Below the pieces are notes generated by a model that worked only from the letters and a program-made list of their open reading frames with translations, made no database searches and was not told the DNA's origin. Of a stretch of DNA of 64,000 nucleotides, positions 35,957 to 46,112 are shown in pieces. Source of the stretch: an uncultured beta proteobacterium (GTDB lineage: Bacteria; Pseudomonadota; Gammaproteobacteria; Burkholderiales; Burkholderiaceae_C); NCBI GenBank assembly GCA_903838565.1, contig CAILZB010000060.1:186001-250000 (forward strand), in the 5' to 3' direction. Each line of letters starts with the position of its first letter. Position 1 is the stretch's first letter. Both the position numbers and the translations under genes were made by a program.

Positions 35957-37333
35957 TCAGTGCGCCCAGAGCCGCGAGAAACTCGCCACCGACGCCAGCG
36001 CGGCAAAGACCGCGCCCAGCGCCAGCGCCAGCGTCGGGCCGTGCGCGCCGACCAAGCCGAAGCACAGCGCCACGAGGGCCGCGCCGGTGGTCTGACCGAT
36101 GAGCCGCGCCATGGCGATCATGCCGCTGGCGCCGCCGCTGCGCTCAGGCGGAGCGCTGGACATCAGGGCCTTCAGATTGGGCGATTGGAAGAAGCCGAAA
36201 CCGATGCCGCACAGCGCCATGCGCAGCACGATGTCCAGCGCCGTGGGATCGATGGGCAGCATGGCCAGCGACACCATGCCCGCGCTCAGGATTGCCAGGC
36301 CCACGCCGCCCAGCAGGCCCGCCGGGTGGTAATCCGAAAGCCGTCCGGCGATGGGTGCGGCCAGCGCCACCACGATCGCCCAGGGCGTCATCAAAAATCC
36401 GGTTTCTATCGGGTTGCGATGCAGCACCTCCTCGAAGTAAAAGGGCAGCGACACAAAGGCCAGACCCTGGGCGGTAAACGAGCACATGGCGGTGAGGGTG
36501 GAAAGCGCAAACAGCGGTCGGCGCAGCAGATCCACGGGCAGCATCGGTGCCGGGTGGTCCGCCTGGCGCCGCAGCAACAGCGCTCCTGCAACCAGGGCCA
36601 GCACCAACGGCGCCAGCACCCAGGGCCAGGGTTCGCGCTGCGCGGCCGAGCCCAGCGCCAGGATCAGCGCGGCGAAGGTGATGGAGGTCAGCAGCGCGGT
36701 CAGCGGATCGAAACCGTGGCCACGACGCGCCGTGCGCGGCAGCGCCGGCCAGGCAAAGGCCAGCGCGATCAGGCCCAGCGGCACATTGATGGCAAACAGC
36801 CAGGGCCAGGCCGCGATGGCCAGCACCAGCGACGCAATCGTGGGGCCGGCCGCAAAGGAGACGCCGACCACGAGCGCGTTCAGCCCCACGCCGCGACCCA
36901 GACGCGAGGCCGGATAGATCAGGCGAATGAGGGCGATGTTGACGCTCATGATGCCACCCGCACCGATGCCCTGGAGCGCGCGCGCCGCCGTCAGCGTGGG
37001 CAAAGTGTTGGCCAACGTGCACGCCAGCGAGGCAGCAGTGAAGACGCCCAGACCACCCAGAAAGATGCGCCGCGGACCCAGCAGATCGCCCAGCGCGGCC
37101 AGCGGCAGCAGGCTGGCGACCACGGCCAGCTGGTAGGCGTTGATGACCCAGATCGAAGCGGCCGGCGGCGCGTGCAGATCGGCCGCGATGGCCGGCAGCG
37201 CGGTGTTGGCAATGGCGGTGTCCAGCGAGCCCAGCGCCACGCCCATCAGGATCGCCAGCAGCGCCCGCAGGTCCAGCCCCTGCGCCGGCTTCGGTGTGGG
37301 GTGGTTGGCGGGCGAGTGCGGCGATGGGGTCAT
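35957..37333 (-). CDS. DHA2-type MFS drug/proton antiporter (EmrB/QacA-like)
   Basis: An inner-membrane protein of 458 residues with about 14 hydrophobic segments, as in the DHA2 family. LLAILMGVALGSLDTAIANTALPAIAADL is the TM1 signature, SIWVINAYQLAVVASLLPLAALGDLLGPRR the TM2/loop-2 signature, and GIGAGGIMSVNIALIR is the motif B region. Probably a multidrug exporter. It is downstream of, and on the opposite strand from, the PglL-like gene, with a palindromic stretch between the two starts. No TetR or MarR regulator is adjacent. Confidence 0.9.
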   Translation of the reverse strand: MTPSPHSPANHPTPKPAQGLDLRALLAILMGVALGSLDTAIANTALPAIAADLHAPPAASIWVINAYQLAVVASLLPLAALGDLLGPRRIFLGGLGVFTAASLACTLANTLPTLTAARALQGIGAGGIMSVNIALIRLIYPASRLGRGVGLNALVVGVSFAAGPTIASLVLAIAAWPWLFAINVPLGLIALAFAWPALPRTARRGHGFDPLTALLTSITFAALILALGSAAQREPWPWVLAPLVLALVAGALLLRRQADHPAPMLPVDLLRRPLFALSTLTAMCSFTAQGLAFVSLPFYFEEVLHRNPIETGFLMTPWAIVVALAAPIAGRLSDYHPAGLLGGVGLAILSAGMVSLAMLPIDPTALDIVLRMALCGIGFGFFQSPNLKALMSSAPPERSGGASGMIAMARLIGQTTGAALVALCFGLVGAHGPTLALALGAVFAALASVASFSRLWAH

Positions 37334-37388
37334 GGGCTAAATATAGCGGCACAGGGATTCGGGGGCGCCCACGGGCTTGTGCCAAACT

Positions 37389-37404
37389 CGGCCGGCGCCG
37401 GCCG
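37389..37404. promoter_or_regulatory. 16-base GC palindrome between the DHA2 pump and PglL-like genes
   Basis: CGGCCGGCGCCGGCCG is a perfect 16-base palindrome, 27 bases before the PglL-like ATG and 55 bases from the pump start. A second CCGGCCG copy follows at 37411-37417. In a divergent promoter it could bind a dimeric regulator. GC-rich palindromes also arise by chance in this composition. Confidence 0.3.
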
Positions 37405-37431
37405 CTGCCGCCGGCCGCTTCAACCCTGGCC

Positions 37432-38988
37432 ATGAATTCATCCGCACGTCCCACTGCTCACGCCGTTGCCACGCTCGCCATCGCGGCTCCCTGGCTCAAC
37501 CCCTTCGCTTCCGGCCCTTCGCCGCCGGTGCAGCAATGGCTCTTCACCGGCCTGTGCGCCGCCGTGTTGCTGCTGTGGCTGGCGCTGCAACAGCCCGAGC
37601 GCGGCGAACTGGCTCGGGCGACCGCATCCGGCTGGCTGCTGGCGGCTCTGGCCAGCAGCGCCATCGGCCTGGTGCAGTACTTCGGCGCAGCGGACGCGTT
37701 CGCGCCCTGGGTGAACGGCACAGGCGCGGGCGAAGCCTTTGCCAATTTGCGCCAGCGCAACCAGTTTGCCACGCTCACCAGCATCGGCTTGACGGCGCTG
37801 CTGTGGTGGCAGGCGCAAGGGCCCATCTCAGCAACCGAGTCGGTAGGCCACGCGCGCCACGCCGGCCTGCTGTTCATGGCGGCGTTGCTGGCCTTGGGCA
37901 ACGCCGCATCTTCCTCCCGAACCGGCATGGTGCAGTTGCTGCTGCTGGGCCTGTGCCTGGCGCTCTGGGGTCTCCTTGAACGACGAAGCGGCCAGCCGGG
38001 AACGCAGCGCACCACGGCACAACTGTTCCTGTTCGCGTTGCTGGTCTATGGCCTGGCGCTGTGGGCCTTGCCCCGACTCGCGGGATTAAACGCCGCCGGC
38101 CACGGCGCGCTCACGCGCCTGGTCGAAGGCGACAGCGCCTGCGGCAGTCGCCTCACGCTGTGGGGCAATGTGCTGCACCTGATCGCGCAAAAACCTTGGC
38201 GGGGCTGGGGCTGGGGCGAGCTGAGCTACGCCCACTACATCACGCTCTATCCGGGCAACCGGTTTTGCGACATTCTGGACAACGCGCACAACCTGCCGCT
38301 GCAACTGGCGGTGGAGCTGGGCCTGCCCGCAGCGCTGGTGCTTTGCGCCGGCGCACTGGCGTTGGGTCTGCGTGCCCGACCCTGGCGCGAGCGCGAACCG
38401 GCAAGGCGCATGGCCTGGGCCGCGCTGGGCGTGATCCTGCTGCACAGCATGCTGGAGTACCCGTTGTGGTACGGACCCTTCCTGATGGCCGCCCTGCTGT
38501 GCCTGGCGCTGCTGCTGCGGCCGCGCGCCGCCGCGGGTCTGGTGGCATCGACGCTGACGCACCCTGCCAGACTGGCGGCCTCGGCCGCGGCCGTTTTCCT
38601 GCTGGTCTTTGTCGCCTACACGGCGTGGGACTATGACCGCATCAGCCAGATATTTCTTCCGTCTTCACAGCGCTCACCCGCCTACAAGGACGGCACCCTG
38701 GCCAAGGCGCAGGGCTCGCTGCTGTTCGGAAAAGTGGTGCGCTACGCCGAACTGACCACCACCCCGGTGACGCGCAGCAACGCGGAAAGAATGCGCGCCA
38801 TGGCATTGGCGCTGCTGCATTTTTCGCCCGAGGCACGGGTCGTCGAAAAACTGATCGAGGCCGACGTGCAACTGGGCCTGGACGACGAAGCGCTGTTTCA
38901 CATGCAGCGCTTTCGCGCCGCGTTCCCGGACGAGTACGCACGGTGGCGCAAGGGCGGCACGAGCGGCCTGACCGACGCACCACCCTAG
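37432..38988 (+). CDS. PglL/O-antigen ligase-like membrane glycosyltransferase (Wzy_C family)
   Basis: An inner-membrane protein of 518 residues with about 11 hydrophobic segments. The N-terminal PglL_A-type segment has the conserved NLRQRNQFATLTSIGLTALLW. The central Wzy_C domain spans GNAASSSRTGMVQLLLLGL to the KPWRGWGWGELSYAH periplasmic region. The C-terminal part resembles the Wzy_C_2 domain of protein O-oligosaccharyltransferases. Such enzymes attach lipid-linked glycans to pilins or other proteins. No pilin or glycan gene is adjacent, so the acceptor is unknown. The start at 37432 was chosen for the best fit to the family. Confidence 0.85.
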   Translation: MNSSARPTAHAVATLAIAAPWLNPFASGPSPPVQQWLFTGLCAAVLLLWLALQQPERGELARATASGWLLAALASSAIGLVQYFGAADAFAPWVNGTGAGEAFANLRQRNQFATLTSIGLTALLWWQAQGPISATESVGHARHAGLLFMAALLALGNAASSSRTGMVQLLLLGLCLALWGLLERRSGQPGTQRTTAQLFLFALLVYGLALWALPRLAGLNAAGHGALTRLVEGDSACGSRLTLWGNVLHLIAQKPWRGWGWGELSYAHYITLYPGNRFCDILDNAHNLPLQLAVELGLPAALVLCAGALALGLRARPWREREPARRMAWAALGVILLHSMLEYPLWYGPFLMAALLCLALLLRPRAAAGLVASTLTHPARLAASAAAVFLLVFVAYTAWDYDRISQIFLPSSQRSPAYKDGTLAKAQGSLLFGKVVRYAELTTTPVTRSNAERMRAMALALLHFSPEARVVEKLIEADVQLGLDDEALFHMQRFRAAFPDEYARWRKGGTSGLTDAPP

Positions 38989-39057
38989 CCCGCGCGGCAA
39001 TTTCCAGCTTTCAGTTGGATCGACGACGCGTGAAATGGCGTCGCCGCAAAGCCGCCG

Positions 39058-39549
39058 TCAATCTCGTGCGACGAAGCTGCCCGACTTGCCGCCATGCTTT
39101 TCCTGCAGCTTCACGCCGCTGATGGTCATGCCGCGGTCCACCGCCTTGCACATGTCGTAGATCGTCAGCAGGGCGATCTGCACGGCGGTCAGGGCTTCCA
39201 TCTCTACGCCCGTGGGGCCGAAGGTTTCCACCGTGGCGCGGCACTCGACGCTGGCCGGCGCTTTCGCGTTCGCGGGGACCGTGGAAAATTCCAGCGCAAC
39301 CCGGGTCAGAGCCAGCGGGTGGCACAGCGGAATCAGATCGCTGGTCTTCTTGGCGCCCTGGATGCCGGCAATGCGCGCGATGCCGAGCACGTCACCCTTC
39401 TTGGCGTTGCCTGACAAAATGAGGTCCAGGGTCTGCGGCAACATCTCTATCCGGCCGGCCGCCACGGCGATGCGGTGGGTGCTGGCCTTGCCGCCGACGT
39501 CCACCATGTGGGCCTGGCCTTGGGCATCGAAGTGGGTCAATGAACTCAT
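39058..39549 (-). CDS. moaC: Cyclic pyranopterin monophosphate synthase
   Basis: Second enzyme of molybdenum cofactor synthesis, acting after MoaA. It has 163 residues. The active-site region [15 protein letters not shown] and the MCKAVDRGM motif with the conserved Lys/Asp are present. The ATG at 39549 precedes the typical [18 protein letters not shown]. It may serve the molybdenum hydroxylase in this window. Convergent with the PglL-like gene, divergent from the M48 peptidase. Confidence 0.95.
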   Translation of the reverse strand: MSSLTHFDAQGQAHMVDVGGKASTHRIAVAAGRIEMLPQTLDLILSGNAKKGDVLGIARIAGIQGAKKTSDLIPLCHPLALTRVALEFSTVPANAKAPASVECRATVETFGPTGVEMEALTAVQIALLTIYDMCKAVDRGMTISGVKLQEKHGGKSGSFVARD

Positions 39550-39665
39550 GGAATAAGTCGGGTGGTTGAGCAGGTTCACAGAACGTTTATGTTTTTCAAG
39601 CATCATACGGGCATGTTCACATTGAGCTTTCACGCAGCCAAGGGCCAGGGCAGGCGGCCATCCCG

Positions 39666-41228
39666 ATGACTGGATCCATTTTGGAACGTTCACCCCTGCG
39701 TCGGCTGCGTCGTAGCCTGCAGCTGGGTTTGTTCGCGGCCGCATTGGGCCTGCCACTGACCGTGATGCCGGCGTCGCCGGTCAGCCCGCTGCCCAACCTG
39801 GGCGACTCGGGCGATCTGAGCCTGGGGGCCGAGCGCCGGCTCGGCGACCGTATTGCGCGGGAGATCTACCGCGACCCGGACTACATCGACGACGCCTTGC
39901 TGGAGGAGTATGCGCAAGGCGTGTGGCAGTCCCTGCTCGCCGCGGCGCGCCTGCGCGGCGAGGTCACCCCCGAAATGGACGCGCGCCTGGCGTTCGAGTT
40001 GCTGTTGATACGCGACCGCAGCGTCAACGCCTTTGCGCTGCCCGGCGGCTACATGGGGCTGCACCTGGGGATGATAGGCGTCGTCTCCAGCACCGACGAA
40101 CTGGCATCGGTGCTTGGACACGAGCTCAGCCACATCACGCAGCGCCACATTTCGCGCATGACCGCCCAGCAGAGCCAGCAGACGCCCTGGCTGATCGGCG
40201 CCATGATCCTGGGCGTGCTGGCGGCCAGCAAGAGCCCGGATGCGGCCAGCGCGCTGCTGACCGGGGGCCAGGCGCTGGCGATCCAGAACCAGTTGAATTT
40301 TTCACGCGACATGGAACGCGAAGCCGACCGCGTGGGCTTTGGCGTGATGACGCAGGCCGGTTACGCGCCCGAGGCCTTCGCCAGCATGTTCGAGAAGCTG
40401 CAGCAGTCAACGCGGCTCAGCGACAGTGGCGCCTTTCCCTACCTGCGCACGCATCCGCTCACGACCGAGCGCATCGGCGACGTGCAGTCGCGCCTGCCCA
40501 AGGGAGCGGCGGGCGCGGTGGCGCCGCCACCCGCGTTGACGCCGCTGCACGCGATGATGGCCGCACGCGCGCGCGTCATGGCCAATCCCACCTCCGAGGC
40601 GCTGCGCCTGTGGCAGGACGAAGCCAATACCTTGAGTTTCGATGGCCTGGATCGGGCGCGCAAGATGGGCTCACTCACCAGCGCGCTGCTGTCCACCCTC
40701 CGGCTGCGGGAGTTCGCACAGGCAACCCAGCTGCTGTCCCGCCTGCAGGTCCTGGCCCAAGGCGACGCGCCCGCGCTGCGCGTGGCCCGTTTGATGTCGG
40801 TGGAACTGGCCTTGGCCCAGGACGATGCGGCGGGCGCAATGAAGCTGCTGGGCGAGCGCACGCCGCAGGCGCGGCCCGAACTGTTGCTGCAGGCTCAGGC
40901 GCAGGTGCGCACCGGACAGGCAAATCTGGCGGCGCAGGCCTTGCAGACCTGGGTCGCCACGCACCCCAAGGACGCCAGCGCCTGGATGGGGCTGAGCAGC
41001 GCCTACAACGCCATGGGCCAGACCGTGGGGGCGATTCGGGCCGAGGCCGAAGCCCAGGTCGCGCAGCTGGACTACACCGGCGCGCTGTCGCGCTTCAAGG
41101 CCGCGCAAGCACGCATCAAGAACAATGGCGCCGGGCGCAGCGCCGGCGACCACATCGAGGCGTCGATCATCGACACGCGTACGCGCGAGGTCGAGTCACT
41201 TGTTCGGGAACAGCTGTCGGAGCGCTGA
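39666..41228 (+). CDS. M48-family periplasmic metalloprotease (BepA-like)
   Basis: A 520-residue protein. A signal sequence (to about residue 36, ending near MPASPVSP) is followed by the peptidase domain with zinc motif H152ELSH156 and the third-ligand region [13 protein letters not shown] (around 217-229). The C-terminal half is TPR-like alpha-helical, as in BepA, which degrades misassembled LptD and works with BAM. Such a role fits, by family only. The 3' end overlaps the convergent YvlD-like gene by 33 bases. Confidence 0.92.
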   Translation: MTGSILERSPLRRLRRSLQLGLFAAALGLPLTVMPASPVSPLPNLGDSGDLSLGAERRLGDRIAREIYRDPDYIDDALLEEYAQGVWQSLLAAARLRGEVTPEMDARLAFELLLIRDRSVNAFALPGGYMGLHLGMIGVVSSTDELASVLGHELSHITQRHISRMTAQQSQQTPWLIGAMILGVLAASKSPDAASALLTGGQALAIQNQLNFSRDMEREADRVGFGVMTQAGYAPEAFASMFEKLQQSTRLSDSGAFPYLRTHPLTTERIGDVQSRLPKGAAGAVAPPPALTPLHAMMAARARVMANPTSEALRLWQDEANTLSFDGLDRARKMGSLTSALLSTLRLREFAQATQLLSRLQVLAQGDAPALRVARLMSVELALAQDDAAGAMKLLGERTPQARPELLLQAQAQVRTGQANLAAQALQTWVATHPKDASAWMGLSSAYNAMGQTVGAIRAEAEAQVAQLDYTGALSRFKAAQARIKNNGAGRSAGDHIEASIIDTRTREVESLVREQLSER

Positions 41229-41549
41229 GTCGATCACCAGGCCCAGCACCGAGTAGATCAGCGAACCCAGCAGCGCGGCGCCGAATCCCTGCACCTGAAA
41301 TCCGTTCAGCGCCGCGGACGCGAGCCAGAACATCGCGGCGTTGATGACGAACAGGAACAGCCCCAGCGTGACGATCGTCACCGGCAGCGTCAGCAGCACC
41401 AGCACCGGGCGCAGCAGGGTATTGAACAGCCCGATCACGAACGCCGCGATCAGCGCCGAGGAAAAGCTCTGCACGTGCACGCCGCTGTACAAATGGGCCA
41501 CGGCCAGCAAGGCGGTGGCGCTGAGCAACCATCGAACGAGAAGTTTCAT
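41196..41549 (-). CDS. YvlD-like small membrane protein (phage holin family 4)
   Basis: A 117-residue inner-membrane protein with about four hydrophobic segments, beginning MKLLVRWLLSATALLAVAHLY. The FVIGLFNTLLRPVLVLLTLPVTIVTLGLFLFVINAAMFWL stretch is the family signature (Phage_holin_4_2, YvlD). Despite the name, most chromosomal members are not phage holins and have no assigned role. It starts at 41549; an ATG a few codons upstream is possible. It overlaps the end of the M48 gene. Confidence 0.88.
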   Translation of the reverse strand: MKLLVRWLLSATALLAVAHLYSGVHVQSFSSALIAAFVIGLFNTLLRPVLVLLTLPVTIVTLGLFLFVINAAMFWLASAALNGFQVQGFGAALLGSLIYSVLGLVIDSALRQLFPNK

Positions 41550-41615
41550 GGACCTCAGCATAGCACCGCCGCGCCTTATGATGGGCCAGCCGCTGCGCAA
41601 GGTTCCAGCCTATTC

Positions 41616-42029
41616 ATGACCGCCATCCACATCACCGACATCGAATCGGCCATCAATTTCTGGCGCCGGAAGTCCCCTTCAGGCGACGACTTCAAGCTGG
41701 CGGCGCCGACGCGTGCGCTGGCCGAGGTGTATGCGCTGATGGCGCTCGAGCAGCGCGATGAAGCCGACGAGGACAGCCTGCCCCAGGCCGCGTTCGCGGC
41801 ATGGAAAGCCTGGTATGACACCACGCCCGACACCCCCTGCATAGCGATTTGCTCCACCAGTCAGGGCGACGACTGGTGCAAGGGCTGTGGCCGCAGCTTC
41901 CTGGAGGTTCAGATGTGGACGCAGATGACGCCCGCGCAGAAGCGCCAGACCTGGCGCCGCATCACGCTGGACAACGGCGCCTGGCGTTTCAATCGCTACG
42001 CGGAACGCGCAGCCCAGGCGCGCGACTGA
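41616..42029 (+). CDS. DUF3717-DUF1289 fusion protein
   Basis: A 137-residue cytoplasmic protein joining two small domains. The N-terminal DUF3717 has ITDIESAINFWRRK (about residues 4-19), typical of Burkholderiales. The C-terminal DUF1289 has TPCIAICSTSQGDDWCKGCGRSFLEVQMW, with four cysteines (CxxxC...CxxC) that may bind a metal. Neither domain has a known function. The start at 41616 is in front of the DUF3717 pattern. It ends 6 bases before the convergent yaeQ stop. Confidence 0.85.
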   Translation: MTAIHITDIESAINFWRRKSPSGDDFKLAAPTRALAEVYALMALEQRDEADEDSLPQAAFAAWKAWYDTTPDTPCIAICSTSQGDDWCKGCGRSFLEVQMWTQMTPAQKRQTWRRITLDNGAWRFNRYAERAAQARD

Positions 42030-42035
42030 AACCGG

Positions 42036-42596
42036 CTACTTCCAGCGCTCGCACTCGAAGTCGACGCTGCGCTCGGAGTCCGACAGCGTCAGGCTGCCCT
42101 CCTGGATCGTGGCCTGCAACTGCATCGAGCGCTGCGCCAGCGCCGAGAGCGCCTGCGACGCCTGCGCGGGCACGCGAAAGACGCTCAGGTTTTGCGGACG
42201 GGACAGTTTGTTCTGGATGCCGCGCCACCAGATCTCGGCGGCGTTGGAAAAGCAGTACACCAGCACCTGATCGGCCTTGCCGCAGGCCCGGGTCACGGGC
42301 TTGTCCTCGGGTTGTCCGACCTCGATCCAGAGCCGGGTCTGGCCGGTGAAGTCGCGCAGCCAGACGTCGGGCTCGTCCGGGTTGCTCATGCCGTCGCCAA
42401 AGGCCAGCGTGCCGTCGCCGCCGCACACGCTTTGCAACTGCCAAGCGTTCATCGCCAGCGCGGCCAGGCGGATCATCATGCGCTCGTCGGTTTCGCTCGG
42501 ATGGCGCGCCAGCGTGAGCGCGTGGTCGGCGTAGTAGGCGTGGTCGATGTCGGCGATCTGCAGGTTCGCCTTGAAGATGGTGGACTTCGTTGCCAT
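42036..42596 (-). CDS. yaeQ: YaeQ family protein
   Basis: A 186-residue cytoplasmic protein. It starts MATKSTIFKANLQIADIDHAYYADHALTLARHPSE, characteristic of YaeQ, and contains GMSNPDEPDVWLRDFTGQTRLWIEVGQPE, where E and D residues resemble a PD-(D/E)XK-like nuclease fold reported for the family. YaeQ was first noticed as a suppressor of rfaH hemolysin defects in E. coli, but its activity is unknown. It follows purB by 64 bases (purB is on the same strand and lies upstream of yaeQ with its stop at 42661), so they might be co-expressed. Confidence 0.93.
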   Translation of the reverse strand: MATKSTIFKANLQIADIDHAYYADHALTLARHPSETDERMMIRLAALAMNAWQLQSVCGGDGTLAFGDGMSNPDEPDVWLRDFTGQTRLWIEVGQPEDKPVTRACGKADQVLVYCFSNAAEIWWRGIQNKLSRPQNLSVFRVPAQASQALSALAQRSMQLQATIQEGSLTLSDSERSVDFECERWK

Positions 42597-42651
42597 CAGA
42601 TTCGACGCCCAGAACGGGTGCCGAACCCCGGGGCGAGCGACCGCGAGAAAC

Positions 42652-44082
<1,431 letters not shown>

Positions 44083-44153
44083 TCAGTGCGTCAGCCAGCC
44101 AGCGGACCTGTGGCTAGAATGGGCCTCAGCGAACCCTACCAAGACCACCCTGC

Positions 44154-44768
44154 ATGAAACTCATCGGATCCACCACCAGCCCCTACGTGCGCAAAGTACG
44201 CATCGTGATGGCGGAAAAAAAGCTCGACTACCAATTCATCACCGACAACGTCTGGGGCGATGACACCACGGTGGCTCAGTCCAACCCGCTGGGCAAGGTG
44301 CCTTGCCTGGTGATGGAAGGGGGCGAGGCGGTGTTCGATTCACGCGTGATCGTCGAATACATGGACACGCTGTCGCCCGTGGGCAAGCTCATTCCGTCCC
44401 AAGGACGCGAGCGTGCCGAGGTCAAGACCTGGGAGGCCCTGGCCGACGGCTTGCTGGACGCTTCCATCCTGGTACGGCTGGAAGCCACCTGGGCCGGGCG
44501 CAGCGCGCAGGAGCGCAGCCAGGCCTGGATCGAAAGGCAGATGCAGAAGGTCCATGCCAGCCTCAAGGCCATGAGCCGGGGCCTGGGCGAAAAGCCCTAT
44601 TGCAGCGGTGCCCACCTGAGCCTGTCGGACATCGCCGTGGGCGTGGCCCTGGGTTATATGGACTTCCGTTTTCCTGAGGTGAACTGGCGCGAGCCCTATG
44701 CGAACCTGCTCAAGCTGCACGACAAGCTGGAGCAGCGCCAGAGCTTCATCGACACGAGGCCTTCATGA
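44154..44768 (+). CDS. Glutathione S-transferase family protein
   Basis: A 204-residue cytosolic GST. The thioredoxin-like N-domain (MKLIGSTTSPYVRKVRIVMAEK) has the catalytic Ser/Cys region at STTSPY and the cis-proline in NPLGKVPCLV. DSRVIVEYMD is the GSH-binding SNAIL-like segment, and the helical C-domain ends near RQSFIDTRPS. The closest class by eye is the bacterial YibF-like/beta-type group. A TAGAAT -10-like hexamer is 33 bases upstream. Downstream is a tandem hairpin repeat. Confidence 0.92.
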   Translation: MKLIGSTTSPYVRKVRIVMAEKKLDYQFITDNVWGDDTTVAQSNPLGKVPCLVMEGGEAVFDSRVIVEYMDTLSPVGKLIPSQGRERAEVKTWEALADGLLDASILVRLEATWAGRSAQERSQAWIERQMQKVHASLKAMSRGLGEKPYCSGAHLSLSDIAVGVALGYMDFRFPEVNWREPYANLLKLHDKLEQRQSFIDTRPS

Positions 44769-44770
44769 AA

Positions 44771-44932
44771 CATTGCGGGACGGATCAAGAGTTACGCGAA
44801 GCGAACTTTGCTCGGTCCTCAACTGATCGTCGGTTGTTGGGTGTTCATTGTGGGACAGACCAAAGCGACACACGGTGTGCGTGCTCTGTCCTCAACTCAT
44901 CAGGGGTGTTTTGCGGGACAGACCAGCGCGTG
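44771..44932. repeat. Tandem hairpin repeat (two and a half units)
   Basis: Units starting CATTGCGGGACGGATCAA (44771), CATTGTGGGACAGACCAA (44846) and TTGCGGGACAGACCA (44911) are spaced about 75 and 62 bases apart. The first two each end with TCCTCAACT(G/C)ATC (44816 and 44889). Unit 2 folds: GGACAGA (44853-44859) pairs with TCTGTCC (44885-44891), and AGCG pairs inside with CGCT-like bases around CACACGGTGTG. Unit 1 can form a similar hairpin. Read in one frame it gives CGTDQ three times, but no other sign of coding is present. Confidence 0.65.
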
Positions 44933-44971
44933 GTTGCAGGCCGGCTTCCGTGACCCAGACCCAGGTCGGGC

Positions 44972-45475
44972 ATGATTTCCCCAACTGCGCCCGCCGCCTG
45001 GGACTTCGAGCGGCCCTTTACCCAGCCCGTGACGCCGCGGACTGAGGACATCGACGGCCTGAATCACACCAACAACGCGGTCTATGTGCAGTGGTGCGAA
45101 AAGGTGGCCTGGGCCCACTCGCTGGCGTTGGGTTTGAGTCTGGACGACTACCGGCGGCTGGACCGCGCCATGGCCATCGGCCGCGCGGAATACGACTATT
45201 TGCTTCCCAGCGTTTGCGGCGAGGAACTCACGCTGGGCACCTGGCTCTGCGCCAGCGATGGCAGGCTGACCATGGAGCGTCGCTTTCAGCTGATTCGCCA
45301 GCGCGACCAGGCCACGCTGCTGCGCGGTCGCTGGCATCTGGTCTGCATTGAACTCAGCAGCGCACGCGCGCGCCGCATGCCGGCCGAGTTCTGCCGGATC
45401 TACCTGCCCGCGCTGGTCGGGCCAGGCGCCGCAGCCTTCAGTGCACCACGCGAAAGCGCTCGCCGCGGTAGCTGA
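44972..45475 (+). CDS. Acyl-CoA thioesterase, 4HBT (hot-dog) family
   Basis: A 167-residue cytosolic enzyme of the 4-hydroxybenzoyl-CoA thioesterase/YbgC-like hot-dog family. The active-site helix segment DIDGLNHTNNAVYVQWCEKVAW (about residues 26-47, with Asp and His) is typical. The substrate, probably a short- or medium-chain or aryl acyl-CoA, is not readable. The 3' end overlaps the convergent gspB by 38 bases. Confidence 0.88.
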   Translation: MISPTAPAAWDFERPFTQPVTPRTEDIDGLNHTNNAVYVQWCEKVAWAHSLALGLSLDDYRRLDRAMAIGRAEYDYLLPSVCGEELTLGTWLCASDGRLTMERRFQLIRQRDQATLLRGRWHLVCIELSSARARRMPAEFCRIYLPALVGPGAAAFSAPRESARRGS

Positions 45476-46109
45476 ACACCGACGCCGAGGCGCCGATTTC
45501 TTCCAGGATCAGGTCGGGCGCGGCCGAGTCCCCCTGCTTCAGAACCAGGCCATTGACCAGCAGCATGCGCTGCGCCGGGACTTCCGAGTAGACCGCACCC
45601 GTGATGTTCAAGGCCGGGATCTGGCGGCGCCGGTCTTCGCCCTGTTCGGTCGGCTGCGGCGCAGCACTGGGTGCGGGGGCGACCTTCTCGCTCACGCGGG
45701 GCGCGGCGGCGGGGATGATGCTGGCCTTGGGCAAGGCTGAAGCAGCGAGCGCGGGCGTTGCCGGCCCGGCTTTTGGAGCGGGTGCGAGCATCGGCATCGC
45801 GGCTGGCGCCAGCGCGGCTTGCTGCGTCGGCGCCGGCAAGGCGGGCGGCAATGGCGCAGGTGCTGCGGATGTGGCCGCTGCAGCATTCGCAGCGGCAGCA
45901 AGGGGCTCGCCTGCAGGCGCCATCCAGCGCCAGAGAGCCACGCCGAAACCCACCAGCATGACCACAGCCATGCCGGCCCAGAGCGCGCGGCTCGGGCCAC
46001 CTCGAGCCCGCGACGCGACCCCTGACAGCTGGGGCGTGTGCAGGCCGGGGACGGATCCGCGTGCGCGTTCGGCGTCGGCCCGCTGGAGTGCGTCGAGAAT
46101 GTAGGACAT
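45438..46109 (-). CDS. gspB: GspB-like general secretion pathway accessory protein
   Basis: A 223-residue inner-membrane protein. The N-terminal MSYILDALQRADAERARGSVPGLH is the GspB/PulB signature, and a membrane segment is at about residues 43-62. A long Ala/Pro-rich periplasmic linker leads to a C-terminal domain with INGLVLKQGDS-like sequence (LLVNGLVLKQGDSAAPDLIL), which in homologues contacts the secretin. It lies 3 bases after gspA. In some bacteria GspAB places the type II secretin in peptidoglycan. The other gsp genes are not here. Confidence 0.9.
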   Translation of the reverse strand: MSYILDALQRADAERARGSVPGLHTPQLSGVASRARGGPSRALWAGMAVVMLVGFGVALWRWMAPAGEPLAAAANAAAATSAAPAPLPPALPAPTQQAALAPAAMPMLAPAPKAGPATPALAASALPKASIIPAAAPRVSEKVAPAPSAAPQPTEQGEDRRRQIPALNITGAVYSEVPAQRMLLVNGLVLKQGDSAAPDLILEEIGASASVFSYRGERFRVVH

Positions 46110-46112
46110 GGC

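Noticed and set aside
38989-39057. Hairpin CGACGC/GCGTCG at 39024-39043 as a terminator between the PglL-like gene and moaC
   Set aside because: Only six base pairs with an eight-base loop and no T-run; such stems are frequent by chance at this GC content.
44765-44953. 62-codon open frame with three CGTDQ repeats
   Set aside because: The pattern is fully explained by the hairpin DNA repeat. There is no ribosome-binding site and the start overlaps the GST stop.
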